A DNA stretch of 64,000 nt. Source: Methylobacterium longum. GTDB taxonomy: Bacteria > Pseudomonadota > Alphaproteobacteria > Rhizobiales > Beijerinckiaceae. The notes below the pieces were generated by a model, which did no database searches, was not told the origin of the DNA, and saw only the letters and a program-made list of their open reading frames with translations. The first letter of the stretch is position 1, and the number at the start of each line of letters is the position of its first letter. Location: assembly GCF_022179385.1 (NCBI RefSeq), contig NZ_BPQS01000001.1, positions 248,001-312,000 on the forward strand, written 5' to 3'. The translations under genes were made by a program, and so were the position numbers. This document shows positions 23,013 through 33,674 of this stretch, one piece after another.

Positions 23013-26000
23013 TCAGTGGAAATCCCGGCTGGGATACAGGCGCCGATCCGGGGGAACGCCGAAATCAGTGGTCTCGGGGGGCAGCTTCATCCCGGCGGCG
23101 CGCAGGTCGCGCAGCGCGTCGGTCAGATCGCGGAACCCCTCGGCCACGAGATGGACCACCCCCTCCGCCCGCTGGATCCGGCCGCGCACGGCCAGGAACC
23201 GGGCCTGCATGGCGGCCCGGCGGTTGGCCTCGAACGTGGTTTTCCAGACGATCACGTTGGCGATGCCGGTCTCGTCCTCCAGGGTCAGGAAGACCACGCC
23301 CTTGGCGGTCCCCGGCCGCTGGCGGATCAGCACGAGCCCCGCCACCGTGACCCGGGCGCCCTGGGGCAGGGCGGGATCGAGATGCGCCCGGGCCGGGATC
23401 GCGCCGATCCGGGCGAGGCGCCCCCGGAAGAAGGCGACCGGGTGCCCCTGCAGCGACAGGCCGGTGGCGGCGTAATCCTCGGCCACCGCCTCGGACGCAG
23501 CCAGGGTCGGCAGATCCACCGCCGGCTCGTGCCGGAACAGCCCGTCATCGGCGTGCCACGCGAAGAGCGGCAGGGGCGCGTCGAGGAGATGGGCCCGGCG
23601 CGCGCTCGCATCCGCCCTGGCGGCCTTGCGCGCCGAGGTCCCCTCCAGGGTCCGGACCATCCACAGGGCGGCCCGCCGGTCGAGGCCGAGGGAGCGGAAC
23701 GCGTCGGCCTCGGCCAGGCGCTCCAGGGCGTTGCGGGGGAGGGCGAGGGACGCCTGCAGGCCCTCGATGCTGCCATAGCCGTTGGCCCGCAGCCGCACGA
23801 GCCGGCGCATCGCGGCCTCGGGCAGGCCCCGCACCTGCCGCAGGCCGATCCGCACGGCGTGCAAGGCGGGATCCCCGGCCGGCTCCAGGGTGCAGTCCCA
23901 GTCGCTGGCGTTGACGCAGACGCCCCGCACCTCGACCCCGTGGGCGCGGGCGTCGCGCACGAGCTGGGCCGGCTGGTAGAAGCCCATGGGCTGGGCGTTG
24001 AGGATCGCGGCCAGGAAGACGTCGGGGTGCCGGCACTTCATCCAGGCCGAGGCGTAGACGAGGAGCGCGAAGCTCGCCGCGTGGCTCTCCGGGAAGCCGT
24101 AGGTGGAGAAACCCCGGATCTGCGCGAAGCAGCGCTCGGCGAAGTCCTGCGGGTAGCCCCGGCGGGTCATGCCGCCGACGAACTTCTCCACGAAGCCGCC
24201 GATCGAGCCGACATGGCGGAAGGTCGCCATCGCCCGGCGCAGGCCGTCGGCCTCCGCCGGGGTGAAGCCCGCCGCCGTGATGGCGATCTGCATGGCGTGC
24301 TCCTGGAAGAGCGGCACCCCGTAGGTCCTCTGCAGGACCTCCTTGAGTTCGTCGGCCGGGCCGTGGTCCGAATGCGGGGCGGGGTAGTCAACCGGCTCCA
24401 CCCCCGACCTCCGCCGCAGGTACGGGTGGACCATGTCGCCCTGGATCGGGCCGGGGCGCACGATCGCCACCTGCACCACGAGGTCGTAGAATTCCTTCGG
24501 CTTGAGGCGGGGCAGCATCGACATCTGCGCTCGGCTCTCGACCTGGAACACGCCGACGGAATCGGCCTTCGCCAGCATCGCGTAGGTGGCCGGGTCCTCC
24601 TGGGGCAGGTCGGCCAGGGTCTCGTAGGTGACGCCGTGGTCCCGTTCCAGGAAATCGAGGCCGCGCTTGAGGCAGGTCAGCATGCCGAGCGCCAGGACGT
24701 CGACCTTCATCAGGCCGATCGCGTCGATGTCGTCCTTGTCCCACTCGATGAAGGTGCGGTCCGCCATGGCGCCGTTGCCCACCGGCACGGTCTCGTCGAG
24801 GCGCCCGCGGGTGAGCACGAAGCCGCCGACATGCTGCGACAGGTGGCGGGGGAAGCCGATCAGCTGGTGGGCGAGGTCCAAGGCCTGCCGGATTGCGGGG
24901 TTGTCCGGATCGAGGCCGGCCTCGCGCACGTGCTGGTCCGGCATGCCGGTGCCCCACGAGCCCCAGACCGTGTCGGCGATCGCCGCGGTCACGTCCTCGG
25001 TCAGCCCGAGGACCTTGCCGACCTCGCGGATCGCCATGCGCGGGCGGTAGTGGATCACCGTGGCGCAGAGGGCGGCTCGCTCCCGGCCGTAGCGGGCGTA
25101 GAGGTGCTGGATCACCTCCTCGCGGCGCTCGTGCTCGAAATCGACGTCGATGTCGGGGGGCTCGCCCCGGTTCTCCGAGATGAAGCGGGCGAAGAGCAGC
25201 CGGTGCTTGGACGGGTCCACCGCGGTGATGCCGAGGCAGAAGCACACGGCGGAATTGGCCGCCGAGCCGCGGCCCTGGCAGAGGATGCCCTTGCCGCGGG
25301 CGAACTCGACCACGTCGAACAGGGTCAGGAAGTAGCGGGCGTAATCCATCTTGGCGATGAGCCGCAGCTCCTCGCGGAGCGTCGCCGCGACGGCGGCCGG
25401 GATGTCGCCGGCGTAGCGCCAGCGCGCCCGCTCGAAGGTTTTCTCCTCCAAGTATTCCTGCGGCGTGCGCCCGGGGGGCACCGGCTCCTCCGGATACTCG
25501 TAGTGAAGCTGCGCGAGGCTGAACTCGCAGGCCTGCGCGATCTCGCCGGTGCGGGCGAGGGCTTCCGGATGGTCGGCGAACAGCCGCGCCATCTCGGCGG
25601 GGGGCTTGAGGTGGCGCTCGGCATTGGCCTCCAGCCGGTAACCGGCCTCGCCGATCCGGCACCCCGCGCGGATGCACGCCACCACGTCCTGGAGCGGGCG
25701 CCGCTCGGGATGGTGGTAGAGCGCGTCCGAGACCGCGACCATCGGGGCGCCGACGGCCGCGCCCAGCTCGGCGAGCAGCCCGAGGCGCCGCCGCTCTTCG
25801 CCGCGCCGCGCATGGCAGGCCCCGAGGAAGGTCCGGCCGGGGGCCGCGGCGGCGAGCGCCTCCAGCCGCGCCCGGAACCCCTCCGACAGGCGCCGGGCCG
25901 GGGGCATGGCGATGAATATCTGCCCCTCTGCGGCGTCCAGCATCTCCGCGAAGGAGAAGCGGCACGCGCCCTTCCGCACGCGCCGGTTGCCCAAGGTGAG

Positions 26001-26303
26001 CAGCCGGCAGAGGCGGCCCCAGGCCGCCCGGTCCATCGGGTAGGTGACGGCCTCGAACCCCTCCTCGGTGACGAGGCGCACCCCCGGCAGGATCCGGATC
26101 GCCGTGCCCTCCGGTTCGAGTGCCCGCGCCGCCGCGTGCGCCCGCACCACGCCGGCCACGCTGTTGCGGTCGGCGATGCCGATCGCCGCGAGACCGTAGG
26201 CGCCGGCCTGCACGACGTATTCCTGCGGGTGCGACGCGCCGTGCAGGAAGGAGAAGTTCGTGGTGACGGCGAGCTCGGCGTAGTCGGGTCCGGGGCCGCT
26301 CAC
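23013..26303 (-). CDS. dnaE2: Error-prone DNA polymerase DnaE2 (ImuC)
   Basis: C-family polymerase of the SOS mutasome that extends past lesions with ImuA and ImuB; 1096 residues. PHP domain at the N-terminus ([15 protein letters not shown]), palm motif PDIDVDF (383-389), glycine-rich [14 protein letters not shown] and a C-terminal OB fold. The GTG start at 26303 overlaps the imuB stop by four bases. Third gene of the LexA-controlled imuA-imuB-dnaE2 operon. Confidence 0.96.
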   Translation of the reverse strand: MSGPGPDYAELAVTTNFSFLHGASHPQEYVVQAGAYGLAAIGIADRNSVAGVVRAHAAARALEPEGTAIRILPGVRLVTEEGFEAVTYPMDRAAWGRLCRLLTLGNRRVRKGACRFSFAEMLDAAEGQIFIAMPPARRLSEGFRARLEALAAAAPGRTFLGACHARRGEERRRLGLLAELGAAVGAPMVAVSDALYHHPERRPLQDVVACIRAGCRIGEAGYRLEANAERHLKPPAEMARLFADHPEALARTGEIAQACEFSLAQLHYEYPEEPVPPGRTPQEYLEEKTFERARWRYAGDIPAAVAATLREELRLIAKMDYARYFLTLFDVVEFARGKGILCQGRGSAANSAVCFCLGITAVDPSKHRLLFARFISENRGEPPDIDVDFEHERREEVIQHLYARYGRERAALCATVIHYRPRMAIREVGKVLGLTEDVTAAIADTVWGSWGTGMPDQHVREAGLDPDNPAIRQALDLAHQLIGFPRHLSQHVGGFVLTRGRLDETVPVGNGAMADRTFIEWDKDDIDAIGLMKVDVLALGMLTCLKRGLDFLERDHGVTYETLADLPQEDPATYAMLAKADSVGVFQVESRAQMSMLPRLKPKEFYDLVVQVAIVRPGPIQGDMVHPYLRRRSGVEPVDYPAPHSDHGPADELKEVLQRTYGVPLFQEHAMQIAITAAGFTPAEADGLRRAMATFRHVGSIGGFVEKFVGGMTRRGYPQDFAERCFAQIRGFSTYGFPESHAASFALLVYASAWMKCRHPDVFLAAILNAQPMGFYQPAQLVRDARAHGVEVRGVCVNASDWDCTLEPAGDPALHAVRIGLRQVRGLPEAAMRRLVRLRANGYGSIEGLQASLALPRNALERLAEADAFRSLGLDRRAALWMVRTLEGTSARKAARADASARRAHLLDAPLPLFAWHADDGLFRHEPAVDLPTLAASEAVAEDYAATGLSLQGHPVAFFRGRLARIGAIPARAHLDPALPQGARVTVAGLVLIRQRPGTAKGVVFLTLEDETGIANVIVWKTTFEANRRAAMQARFLAVRGRIQRAEGVVHLVAEGFRDLTDALRDLRAAGMKLPPETTDFGVPPDRRLYPSRDFH

Positions 26304-27937
26304 GCGAACAGCCCGTGGACGTACCACGCGGCCGGGCGGTCGGGCCCGTGCGGCCCGTCGCGGTAGAGCCAGAGCCGGTGCCCGGCCTCGCACTCGACCC
26401 GGTAATAATCGCGCTCCGCGCCGGGCTCGCGCCACCATTCGGCGGCGATCCGCTCCGGCCCCTCGGCATGGGCGACGCGATGCACCTGGGCGCGCCAGCT
26501 GAAGCGCCGGGGCGGCCCCTCGGGCACGGTGGAGAGCACGTCGAGGGCGGCCTCGCCCCGGGGGAACAGCACCAGGGGCCGGGGCGGGAGGTGGTCGGGC
26601 CAGGGTGGGGTGACCGGGTACGCGACCGGGGACGCGCTGGCACGAGCCCTCCCTCGCTTCCCTGCGGGGGAGGGAGGGAGGTACGCCGGCGCCCGGCCAC
26701 CGGCCATGTCCGGCGGTGATCCCTGTCCCGGGTCTGCCATCCAGGGGCAGCTCCGGTCAGCCCGCTCCGGAAGATGGCTCGCCTCCGGCTCCAGGCGCAG
26801 CAGCACCCGCCCGAGGCGCTGCGCCAAGGCGTCGGCCAGGATCCCGACCCCGTCCCCCGCGGTCGCGGTGCCGAGATCCGTCTGGCGGGCCGGCATGGCC
26901 CCGCTCACCGTGACGGTGAGCGCCACCGTCTCGAAGCCGAACCCGGCATCGAGGCCGGACCCCAGCCTGTCGAGGCGCAAAGAGACCAGGGCGGCGACGC
27001 GCTCGGGGCAGCGCTCGGGACGCGACAGGCCGAGATCGAGGGGGCGCACCGCCCCGTCGACCCGGTGGAGGGCGAGCCGCAGGGCACAGGCGCCGAGCCC
27101 GTCCCGCTCCAGACGCGGCGCGATCTCCGCCATCAGGTCCCGGGCGGTCCGGACGATGTCCGACTGCCGCCCGATCGGGTCGAGGAAGCCGCGGGCGGCG
27201 GCATACTCGGCCTCGTCCGACAGGGGCGCCAGGGGTTCGGGCCGGCGGGCCAGGGCCTGATCGAGGCGCAGCAGCAGCGCCTCGCCGAAGCGGCGGGCGA
27301 GGGGGGCCCGCGGCAGGGCGTCGAGTTCGCCGACCCGGCGCAAGCCGAGCCGCCGCAGGCCCGCGGCCATGTCGGGATCGAGGCGCAGGGCCTCCAGGGG
27401 TAGCCCCCGCAGGGCCTCCGCGGACCCGCCCGGTGCCACGACGGTCCGGTCGGCCTCGCCGTGGCGGGCCAGGGCGAAGGCGGCACCGGGCGTGTCGGCC
27501 AGGGCGATCCGGGCCGAAATGCCCCCCCGCGCGAGCCGGGCCGCCAAGTCCGCGACGAGGTTCGTCTCGCCGCCGCGCAGGTGGCTCGCCCCGTCGACGT
27601 CGATGTAGAGCCCGTCCGCCGCCTCGGCCGGACCGAACGGCGCCACGAGGGGCGCGTAGCCCGAGGCCCAGCGGCAGAGCCGGAGCAGGGCCTCCCGGTC
27701 GGCCATCGGGTCGGCGGGGTAGACTTGGAGCGGCACGCCGATCCGCGCCCGGACCCGGCCGAGGGGCTCGCCGGGGTTCAGGCCCAGGGCGCGGGCCTCC
27801 GGGTCGAGGGCCAGGAGCCGCAGGCCGCCGGGACCCTCGGCCGCCACCGCGAGCGGTCCGCCCTCAGGCGCGAGACCGGCCCGCCGCAGACGCGTCACCG
27901 GCCAGTGACTCAGGCAGATGCAGACGATGCGCGGCAT
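26300..27937 (-). CDS. imuB: ImuB, Y-family-like mutasome adaptor
   Basis: A 545-residue Y-family relative thought to be catalytically inactive and to connect DnaE2 to the sliding clamp. It begins [14 protein letters not shown], where an active Y polymerase would have an acidic metal ligand. Palm, thumb and little-finger-like regions follow. Residues about 392-449 form a Pro/Ala/Arg-rich insertion whose DNA contains palindromic CCCTCCCTC/GAGGGAGGG sequence, looking like a repeat inserted in frame. It overlaps imuA by 74 bases. Confidence 0.93.
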   Translation of the reverse strand: MPRIVCICLSHWPVTRLRRAGLAPEGGPLAVAAEGPGGLRLLALDPEARALGLNPGEPLGRVRARIGVPLQVYPADPMADREALLRLCRWASGYAPLVAPFGPAEAADGLYIDVDGASHLRGGETNLVADLAARLARGGISARIALADTPGAAFALARHGEADRTVVAPGGSAEALRGLPLEALRLDPDMAAGLRRLGLRRVGELDALPRAPLARRFGEALLLRLDQALARRPEPLAPLSDEAEYAAARGFLDPIGRQSDIVRTARDLMAEIAPRLERDGLGACALRLALHRVDGAVRPLDLGLSRPERCPERVAALVSLRLDRLGSGLDAGFGFETVALTVTVSGAMPARQTDLGTATAGDGVGILADALAQRLGRVLLRLEPEASHLPERADRSCPWMADPGQGSPPDMAGGRAPAYLPPSPAGKRGRARASASPVAYPVTPPWPDHLPPRPLVLFPRGEAALDVLSTVPEGPPRRFSWRAQVHRVAHAEGPERIAAEWWREPGAERDYYRVECEAGHRLWLYRDGPHGPDRPAAWYVHGLFA

Positions 27938-28643
27938 GGTCCCACTCCAGAAGCCAGTCTCCGCCCCGCCCGTTGCGGCAGCGTTCGAGCCGCGCCCGCC
28001 AGCGCGGCCTGTCGAGGGTTCCGAACCGGTCCCGCGCCGCCGGGGCCGCGGCGATCCGCCAGCGGGTGGCGGCCCCGTTGGGCAACCCGCACGCGGCCGG
28101 CCGCAGGATCAGCAGCAGCGGCGGCGCCGGCCCCTCCGCGGCGAGTTGCAGGCGTCGGCCCGGCTTCAGCGGCAGGCCCTCCCGCAGGAGGCCGATCAGC
28201 ACCGCGAGGCTGCCCGCATGCAGGGCCGCCTCCAGCGCGCGGAACACCTCCGCGTCGCTGCCGGCCTCCAGCAGCACCAGCCGTGTGGGATCGAGGCCGA
28301 GGCCCGCGAGGCCGTGTCCGTAGGGCAGGGGCTGGCCGGGCGCGGCGGCGATCAGCGCCGCCTCGGATGCCCGTGCGAGCTGGCGGGCGCAGAGCGCCAG
28401 GGCGAAGCCGAGGGCGGCGATCATGTCCACGGGGGTGGCCGGGGCGATCTCGTGGGGCGGCCCGAGGGCGAGACCGCCGCCCGGCAGATGTTGGTCGAGG
28501 GCCGCGAGCCCCAGCGGCAGGACAGGCCGCAGGCCCCGGCTGCTGGCCGGCGGCGCAAGGCGCGCCCGCAGGGCGTCCAGCCGAGCCCGGGGATCGCCGC
28601 GCGCGGATGCCCGCTCGGTGTCGTCCGCTGGGTCCAGCCCCAT
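27864..28643 (-). CDS. imuA: ImuA, RecA/SulA-like mutasome protein
   Basis: A 259-residue ImuA-family protein, first gene of the mutasome operon. It has a RecA-like core (LPLGLAALDQHLPGGGLALGPPHEI, then LARLVLLEAG-type strands), without a clear Walker A lysine. The C-terminal region binds ImuB and RecA in homologues. ATG 28643 is only about 31 bases from the SOS box. It overlaps imuB by 74 bases, indicating tight translational coupling. Confidence 0.92.
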   Translation of the reverse strand: MGLDPADDTERASARGDPRARLDALRARLAPPASSRGLRPVLPLGLAALDQHLPGGGLALGPPHEIAPATPVDMIAALGFALALCARQLARASEAALIAAAPGQPLPYGHGLAGLGLDPTRLVLLEAGSDAEVFRALEAALHAGSLAVLIGLLREGLPLKPGRRLQLAAEGPAPPLLLILRPAACGLPNGAATRWRIAAAPAARDRFGTLDRPRWRARLERCRNGRGGDWLLEWDHAAHRLHLPESLAGDASAAGRSRA

Positions 28644-28674
28644 CTTCGTCGGCTCCGGTCATGCCGGACGATAG

Positions 28675-28689
28675 GAACATAACAGGAAC
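28675..28689. promoter_or_regulatory. LexA (SOS) box, perfect, upstream of imuA
   Basis: GAACATAACAGGAAC is a perfect GAAC-N7-GAAC direct repeat on the forward strand, i.e. GTTCCTGTTATGTTC on the imuA strand. It would control the whole imuA-imuB-dnaE2 operon. Confidence 0.88.
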
Positions 28690-28875
28690 ACGCACAAACG
28701 GTTTCGCCGAGGTCCCGGAATCGCGCGTTGGCGCAGCGGCTTGGCCTGTGGATGGTTGTGGACGCGTGTGGAATCGGGCGGCGCCTCCGGTCCCCACGGC
28801 CACGGTTGACCGCGCTCGCGGGGCGAGACCAATGTCGCGGCGCCGCGTGCGTGACGCGGCGGATATGGACCGCGC

Positions 28876-29769
28876 ATGCGCCCAGCCCTCACCCTGACGA
28901 TCCTGATCGCCCTCTCGGGGACGGCGCTCGCCCAGCAGCCGGAAAGTCCGGGGATTGCGGCTCCGGCGCCGTCCGCCGCGCCGCGGCCGGCGCCGGCCCG
29001 GCCACGGCGCCCGCAACCGCCGAGCCAGCCGATCATGGTCTACGACGCGCGCATCGAGGCGGGCGACCTGCGGATCTCAGGCTCCGTGCGCAAGCCCGGC
29101 GCGATCGTGGTGCTGGACGAGGACATCTCGATCCAGGCCGACCGGCGCGGGCGGTTCACCTTCCGGCTGCCGTACCGGCCCTCCACCTGCGTGGTGACGC
29201 TGAAAGCGGAGCCGGACGAGCGCGAGGCGGTGGTGGCGAACTGCGCCCCCGAGGGGCCTCCGGGTCCACCCGGACCGCAGGGGGCCGGGGGGCCGCCCGG
29301 GGAGCCAGGTGCCAAGGGGGACCAGGGATCGAAGGGGGACCAGGGATCGAAGGGGGACCAGGGACCGCAGGGGGATACAGGAGCGAAGGGGGATGCGGGC
29401 CCTCGGGGCGAGGCCGGTCCGAGAGGGGAGACGGGTCCGAAGGGGGAGGCCGGCCCGCAGGGGCCAGCCGGCTCTCAGGGTGCCCCGGGCCCGAAGGGCG
29501 AGGCGGGCCCCGCGGGCCTTCAGGGCGCCCCGGGCCCGCGGGGCGGGGTTGGGCCTCAGGGCATGCCGGGACCGAAGGGGGAGGCCGGGGCCTCCTTGCG
29601 GCCGGTGCGCAGGTCCGACTGCGCGGGCGGCTGCGCCATCACCTGCGAGGCCGGGGAGATGCTGGTCACCGCCCGCTGCCTCAAGGCCGGCACGCCGGTC
29701 TACGAGGGGGAGGGCGCCGGCTGCCCGGCGGAGGCGGCCGGGATCGTCGGGTTCTGCACGCGGCCCTGA
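28876..29769 (+). CDS. Secreted collagen-like protein
   Basis: A 297-residue product with a signal peptide (MRPALTLTILIALSGTALAQ). A Pro-rich spacer and a small beta domain (about 54-120) precede 38 uninterrupted Gly-X-Y triplets (from GPPGPPGPQG to about GEAGAS), rich in GPK/GEA/GDQ triplets that stabilise bacterial collagen helices. A Cys-rich C-terminal domain (DCAGGCAITCEAGE ... GFCTRP) has seven cysteines and may trimerise. The DNA contains near-exact short tandem copies (about 29326-29370), so repeat length may vary. Probably forms an extracellular triple helix. Confidence 0.85.
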   Translation: MRPALTLTILIALSGTALAQQPESPGIAAPAPSAAPRPAPARPRRPQPPSQPIMVYDARIEAGDLRISGSVRKPGAIVVLDEDISIQADRRGRFTFRLPYRPSTCVVTLKAEPDEREAVVANCAPEGPPGPPGPQGAGGPPGEPGAKGDQGSKGDQGSKGDQGPQGDTGAKGDAGPRGEAGPRGETGPKGEAGPQGPAGSQGAPGPKGEAGPAGLQGAPGPRGGVGPQGMPGPKGEAGASLRPVRRSDCAGGCAITCEAGEMLVTARCLKAGTPVYEGEGAGCPAEAAGIVGFCTRP

Positions 29770-29779
29770 GGGCGGCCCC

Positions 29780-30994
29780 TCAGCCGCCGGTCTCGCGCAG
29801 CCAATCGAGCATCCCGGCGGCGGCCGCCCGGCCGCCCGCGAACGCGCCCTGGAGCAGGTAGCCGCCGGTGGGAGCCTCCCAGTCCAGCATCTCGCCGGCC
29901 AGGAACAGGCCGGGACGGGTGCGCAGCATCGCGCGTCCGTCGAGGGCGTCGAGCCGGACCCCACCCGCCGTCGAGATCGCCCGCTCGATCGGAGCGGAGG
30001 CCGTGAGGGTCAGCGGCGCGGCCTTGATCAGACCGGCCAGCGCCGCGGGATCCGTCGGGAGGACGCCGGCCGCCTCGCGCAGGAGGCCCGCCGCCACGGG
30101 GGAGAGCCCCGCGGCCTTGCGCAGCCGGGTCGCCGTCGAATCGCCGGGCCGGCCGCCGGACAGGCGGCGGGCGAGGGCGTCCCGGGTCAGATCGGGGCGC
30201 AGGTCCGCGATCAGCCGCGCGCTGCCGCGGGCGGCGATCGCGTCCCGCAGGACGCGCGAGAGGGCGTAGACCGCACCGCCCTCGATGCCGGAGTCCGTGA
30301 TCACCGCCTCACCGCGCACCGTCGTTCCCGCGCAGGCGAGCGCCACCCGCTTCAGCGGCGCGCCGGAAAAGCGCTCCCGGAACCGATCGGACCACGCCGC
30401 CGCGAACCCGCCATTGGCGGGTTCCAGGGGCGTCACCGCCACGCCGAGCCCTTCGAGGAGTGGCACCCAGCGCCCGTCCGAGCCGAGCCTCGGCCAGCTC
30501 GCCCCGCCGAGCGCCAGCAGGGTCGCGCGCGGTCGGATCGCGTGCGGGCCGTCCGGGGTCTCGAAGTGCAGCGCGTCGCCGAGGGCCGTGAGCCGGTAGC
30601 GGGTGCGGATCCGGACGCCGAGGCGGTCGAGCCGGGCGAGCCAAGCCCGCAGCAGCGGCGAGGCCTTGAAGCTCTGCGGGAAGACGCGCCCGCTCGATCC
30701 GACGAAGGTCGGCTCCCCCAGATCCGCGCACCAGGCCCGCAGCGCGTCGGGCGGGAAGGCCGTGATGGCGGCGTCGAGACAACCGTGCGGGTGGTAGCGG
30801 GCGAGGAACTCGGCCCGCTCCTCGCTGTGGGTGATGTTGAGCCCGCCCCGCCCGGCGATCAGCAGCTTGCGGGCGACGGAGGGCATCCGCTCGTAGACCG
30901 TAACCCCGCGCCCGGCCTCGGCCAGCACCTCGGCGGCCGCGAGCCCGGCGGGGCCGCCGCCCACGATGGCCAACTCATCCCTGTCATCCGGCAT
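29780..30994 (-). CDS. HI0933/BaiN-like FAD flavoprotein
   Basis: A 404-residue flavoprotein of the NAD(P)/FAD-dependent HI0933 family. The N-terminal dinucleotide fold is VGGGPAGLAAAEVLAEAGRG, followed by the family motif KLLIAGRGGLNITHSE; the FAD-ribose segment GLFLAGEMLDWEAPTGGYLLQ lies near the C-terminus. Substrate unknown. Start ATG 30994 fits the fold; the longer upstream frame is not protein-like. Convergent with the collagen-like gene. Confidence 0.9.
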   Translation of the reverse strand: MPDDRDELAIVGGGPAGLAAAEVLAEAGRGVTVYERMPSVARKLLIAGRGGLNITHSEERAEFLARYHPHGCLDAAITAFPPDALRAWCADLGEPTFVGSSGRVFPQSFKASPLLRAWLARLDRLGVRIRTRYRLTALGDALHFETPDGPHAIRPRATLLALGGASWPRLGSDGRWVPLLEGLGVAVTPLEPANGGFAAAWSDRFRERFSGAPLKRVALACAGTTVRGEAVITDSGIEGGAVYALSRVLRDAIAARGSARLIADLRPDLTRDALARRLSGGRPGDSTATRLRKAAGLSPVAAGLLREAAGVLPTDPAALAGLIKAAPLTLTASAPIERAISTAGGVRLDALDGRAMLRTRPGLFLAGEMLDWEAPTGGYLLQGAFAGGRAAAAGMLDWLRETGG

Positions 30995-31095
30995 CCGCCG
31001 GGAGAGCGACAGGCCGGCGCCGTCTGTCAAGGGCGAAGGCCGGATCGGCGCCGGGCACCATGGGCTGTCCTCCGGCGTTGCGCTAAGGACCGCCC

Positions 31096-32808
31096 GTGCC
31101 CGAACGCAGGGCCGCTCCGATCCCGGCCCCCGCGGATATCGGCGGCCCGGCAGGCGTCCGCGGTCCAAGCGCGCACCTCCCCAAGCCGCCCCAAGCCCCG
31201 TCCGTCCCGGATGCTCGGCAGGCACGGCCCGGATCAAAGGCTCCCCGACACGTGGCCAATCCCGTCGCCAGTCCCGTCGCCACTCCCGTCGCCCTCACCG
31301 AGATCCAGGCGCCGGCCAAGACGCAGCCGGGCGCCCCGCAGACCCGCCTCAGCGACAGCGAGATCCGCTCCATCGTCTTCGGGTTGATGACCGCGATGCT
31401 GCTCGCGGCCCTCGACCAGACCATCGTGGCGACCGCCATGCCGACGATCGGTCTCGACCTCGGCGACGCCGCCAACCTCCCCTGGATCGTCACCGCCTAC
31501 CTGCTGGCCTCCACGGCGGTGACCCCGCTCTACGGAAAGCTGAGCGACATCCACGGCCGGCGGATCATGCTGCTGATCGCCATCGCGACCTTCGTGGTCG
31601 GGTCGCTCGCCTGCGCGCTCGCCCCCACGATGGTGACGCTGGCGCTCGCCCGGGGCCTCCAGGGCATCGGCGGCGGCGGGCTGATCGCCCTCGCGCAGAC
31701 CATCCTGGCCGACATCATGGCGCCCAAGGAGCGGGCGCGCTACCAAGTGGTGATCGCGGGCGTGTTCGTGGCCGCCTCGGTGGCGGGACCGCTGCTCGGG
31801 GGCTTCTTCGCCCAGCACCTGCACTGGTCGCTGATCTTCTGGATCAACCTGCCGGTCGGCATCCTGGCCTTCGCGCTGACCAACGCCAACCTCAAGCGCC
31901 TGCCGCGCCACGACCGCCAGCACCGGCTGGACTGGCCCGGGGCCGCCCTGATGGTCTCGGGCTCGATCGCCCTGCTGCTGGCCCTGAGCTGGGGCGGCGT
32001 GCGCTACCCGTGGAGTTCCGCGCCGGTCCTGGGCCTCCTCGCCCTGGCGGCGTTGCTGGGGGCCGGCTTCGCGGCGCGGCTCGCCACGGCGGCCGAGCCG
32101 CTGATCCCCACCGAGGTGCTCAGGAACCAAGTGGTCTACAGCGCGACGCTGGCCGCCTGCTTCGCCATGGGCACCTTCATCGGGCTGACCATCTACGTGC
32201 CGATCTTCCTCGAAGGGGTGATCGGCCTCTCGGCGAGCGAGTCCGGCGTGGCGCTCGTGCCGCTGATGATCGGGACCGTCACGGGCGCCACCCTGTCGGG
32301 CCGGTCGATGATCCATTTCCGGCACTACAAGCGCGTGCCGCTGGCGATGATGAGCGTCAGCCTCGCCTGCTGCACCGTGATCGCCTGGCAGGGTCGGGCC
32401 CTGCCCTTCTGGCTGATGGAGCTGCTGTTCGCGCTGCTCTCGATGGGGATCGGGACGATCCTGCCGCTCTCCACCATCGCGATCCAGAACGCGGTGGCGC
32501 GGCCCCAGCTCGGGATCGCCACCGCCTCGATGAACTTCTTCCGGTCCCTCGGGGGGGCGCTGATCGTGGCGGCCTTCGGCACAATCGTGCTCGGCGGCGC
32601 AGCGGATGGCACGGGGGGTCACGACGTGGAGAGCCTGATCCGTGGCGCCGACCCGGCGCAGCTCGCCCTGACCTTCCGGTACGTGTTCGCGGCTGCCTGC
32701 CTGGGACTCCTGGCGGCCTTCGCATTCCTGGCGCTCATGGAGGAGCGCCCGCTCGGCGAGCGCAGTTCGCCCCGGATGGACGGCGGGACCCCGGACAAGC
32801 CGGCCTGA
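31096..32808 (+). CDS. MFS transporter, DHA2 (14-TM drug exporter) family
   Basis: A 570-residue polytopic protein. After an unusual ~90-residue Pro/Ala-rich N-terminal tail the DHA2 signature appears: LDQTIVATAMPTIGLDL in TM1, then GKLSDIHGRR between TM2 and TM3, and RGLQGIGGGGLIALAQ. About fourteen helices are predicted. Likely a proton-coupled exporter of drugs or metabolites. The GTG start at 31096 is uncertain; DNA encoding the tail contains three near-exact 12-base repeats (CCCGTCGCCA/C). Confidence 0.88.
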   Translation: MPERRAAPIPAPADIGGPAGVRGPSAHLPKPPQAPSVPDARQARPGSKAPRHVANPVASPVATPVALTEIQAPAKTQPGAPQTRLSDSEIRSIVFGLMTAMLLAALDQTIVATAMPTIGLDLGDAANLPWIVTAYLLASTAVTPLYGKLSDIHGRRIMLLIAIATFVVGSLACALAPTMVTLALARGLQGIGGGGLIALAQTILADIMAPKERARYQVVIAGVFVAASVAGPLLGGFFAQHLHWSLIFWINLPVGILAFALTNANLKRLPRHDRQHRLDWPGAALMVSGSIALLLALSWGGVRYPWSSAPVLGLLALAALLGAGFAARLATAAEPLIPTEVLRNQVVYSATLAACFAMGTFIGLTIYVPIFLEGVIGLSASESGVALVPLMIGTVTGATLSGRSMIHFRHYKRVPLAMMSVSLACCTVIAWQGRALPFWLMELLFALLSMGIGTILPLSTIAIQNAVARPQLGIATASMNFFRSLGGALIVAAFGTIVLGGAADGTGGHDVESLIRGADPAQLALTFRYVFAAACLGLLAAFAFLALMEERPLGERSSPRMDGGTPDKPA

Positions 32809-32879
32809 GGGTCACGGCCAGCCGATCCGCCGCGAGGGCCAGGAGTTCCAGTCCAGGGGAGCTTGGCCCCCGATGCGCC

Positions 32880-33557
32880 TCAGCCGTGCTGGCCGCAGCC
32901 GCAGCCCGGCTCATGCGCGCCGCCGGCCCAGCGCGAGGCTCGGATCACGCTGCAGAAGTTCTCCCGGCGGAAGCCCGGCTCCCTGTCGGCGATGACGTCG
33001 GCCTTCACGTTGCCGAAGGTGGTGCCCGGCTTGTGCCGGACGCCGTCGTAGAAGGCCTGGATGATATCCTCCTTGAAATCCGGCGTGCGGGGGAAGGCGG
33101 AGACGACCGCCTCGCGCTCGGCGGCCGAATACCGGCCGTAGGTCAGGCCGAGCACGTCCATCTCGACGCCGGCCGTGACCAGCGCCACCACCGGATGCAT
33201 GTGGACCGGGATGCCGGGCGTGGTGTGGAGCGCGATGGCCGTCCAGACGATGTCGACATCCGCCACCGGCACGCCGTGCGCCGTCAGGAAGGCGCGGGCG
33301 GCGTCGGCGCCGTCCACCTCGAAGCGCTCCTCCGCGCTGCTGTGGTCCGGCATCAGGCCGAGGTCGTGGAACATGGCGCCCGCATAGAGCAGCTCGCGGT
33401 CGAAGGTCAGGCCGCGGTGCAGACCGGCCAGCGCGCCGAACTGATAGACGCGGCTCGAATGGTTGAAGAGCAGCGCGGTCTCGGTATCGCGGACGAATTC
33501 GGTGATCGCGCGGGCGAGCGAGCTGTCTGGAACGGCGACATCGGCGGGGAGGGGCAT
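32880..33557 (-). CDS. HD-domain hydrolase (cyanamide hydratase-like)
   Basis: A 225-residue HD-superfamily protein; metal ligands are seen in FNHSSRVYQFG, AMFHDLGLMPDH and AIALHTTPGIP. This architecture resembles fungal/bacterial cyanamide hydratase-like HD proteins, though the substrate is unknown. The C-terminus ends HEPGCGCGQHG, an extra possible metal site. AAGGAGC precedes ATG 33557. It is divergent from the GlxA-type regulator with a 117-base shared promoter region, suggesting that regulator controls it. Confidence 0.85.
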   Translation of the reverse strand: MPLPADVAVPDSSLARAITEFVRDTETALLFNHSSRVYQFGALAGLHRGLTFDRELLYAGAMFHDLGLMPDHSSAEERFEVDGADAARAFLTAHGVPVADVDIVWTAIALHTTPGIPVHMHPVVALVTAGVEMDVLGLTYGRYSAAEREAVVSAFPRTPDFKEDIIQAFYDGVRHKPGTTFGNVKADVIADREPGFRRENFCSVIRASRWAGGAHEPGCGCGQHG

Positions 33558-33674
33558 CGTGAAGCTCCTTGGCAATAACTGCCCTTCCGGGCTACGAGGC
33601 GCCCGGCCCGTCATTAATCGCCGTGTCACGACGATTTCTGCCAACATGCCGGCAACCCCGGCCACGGAGCCCGC

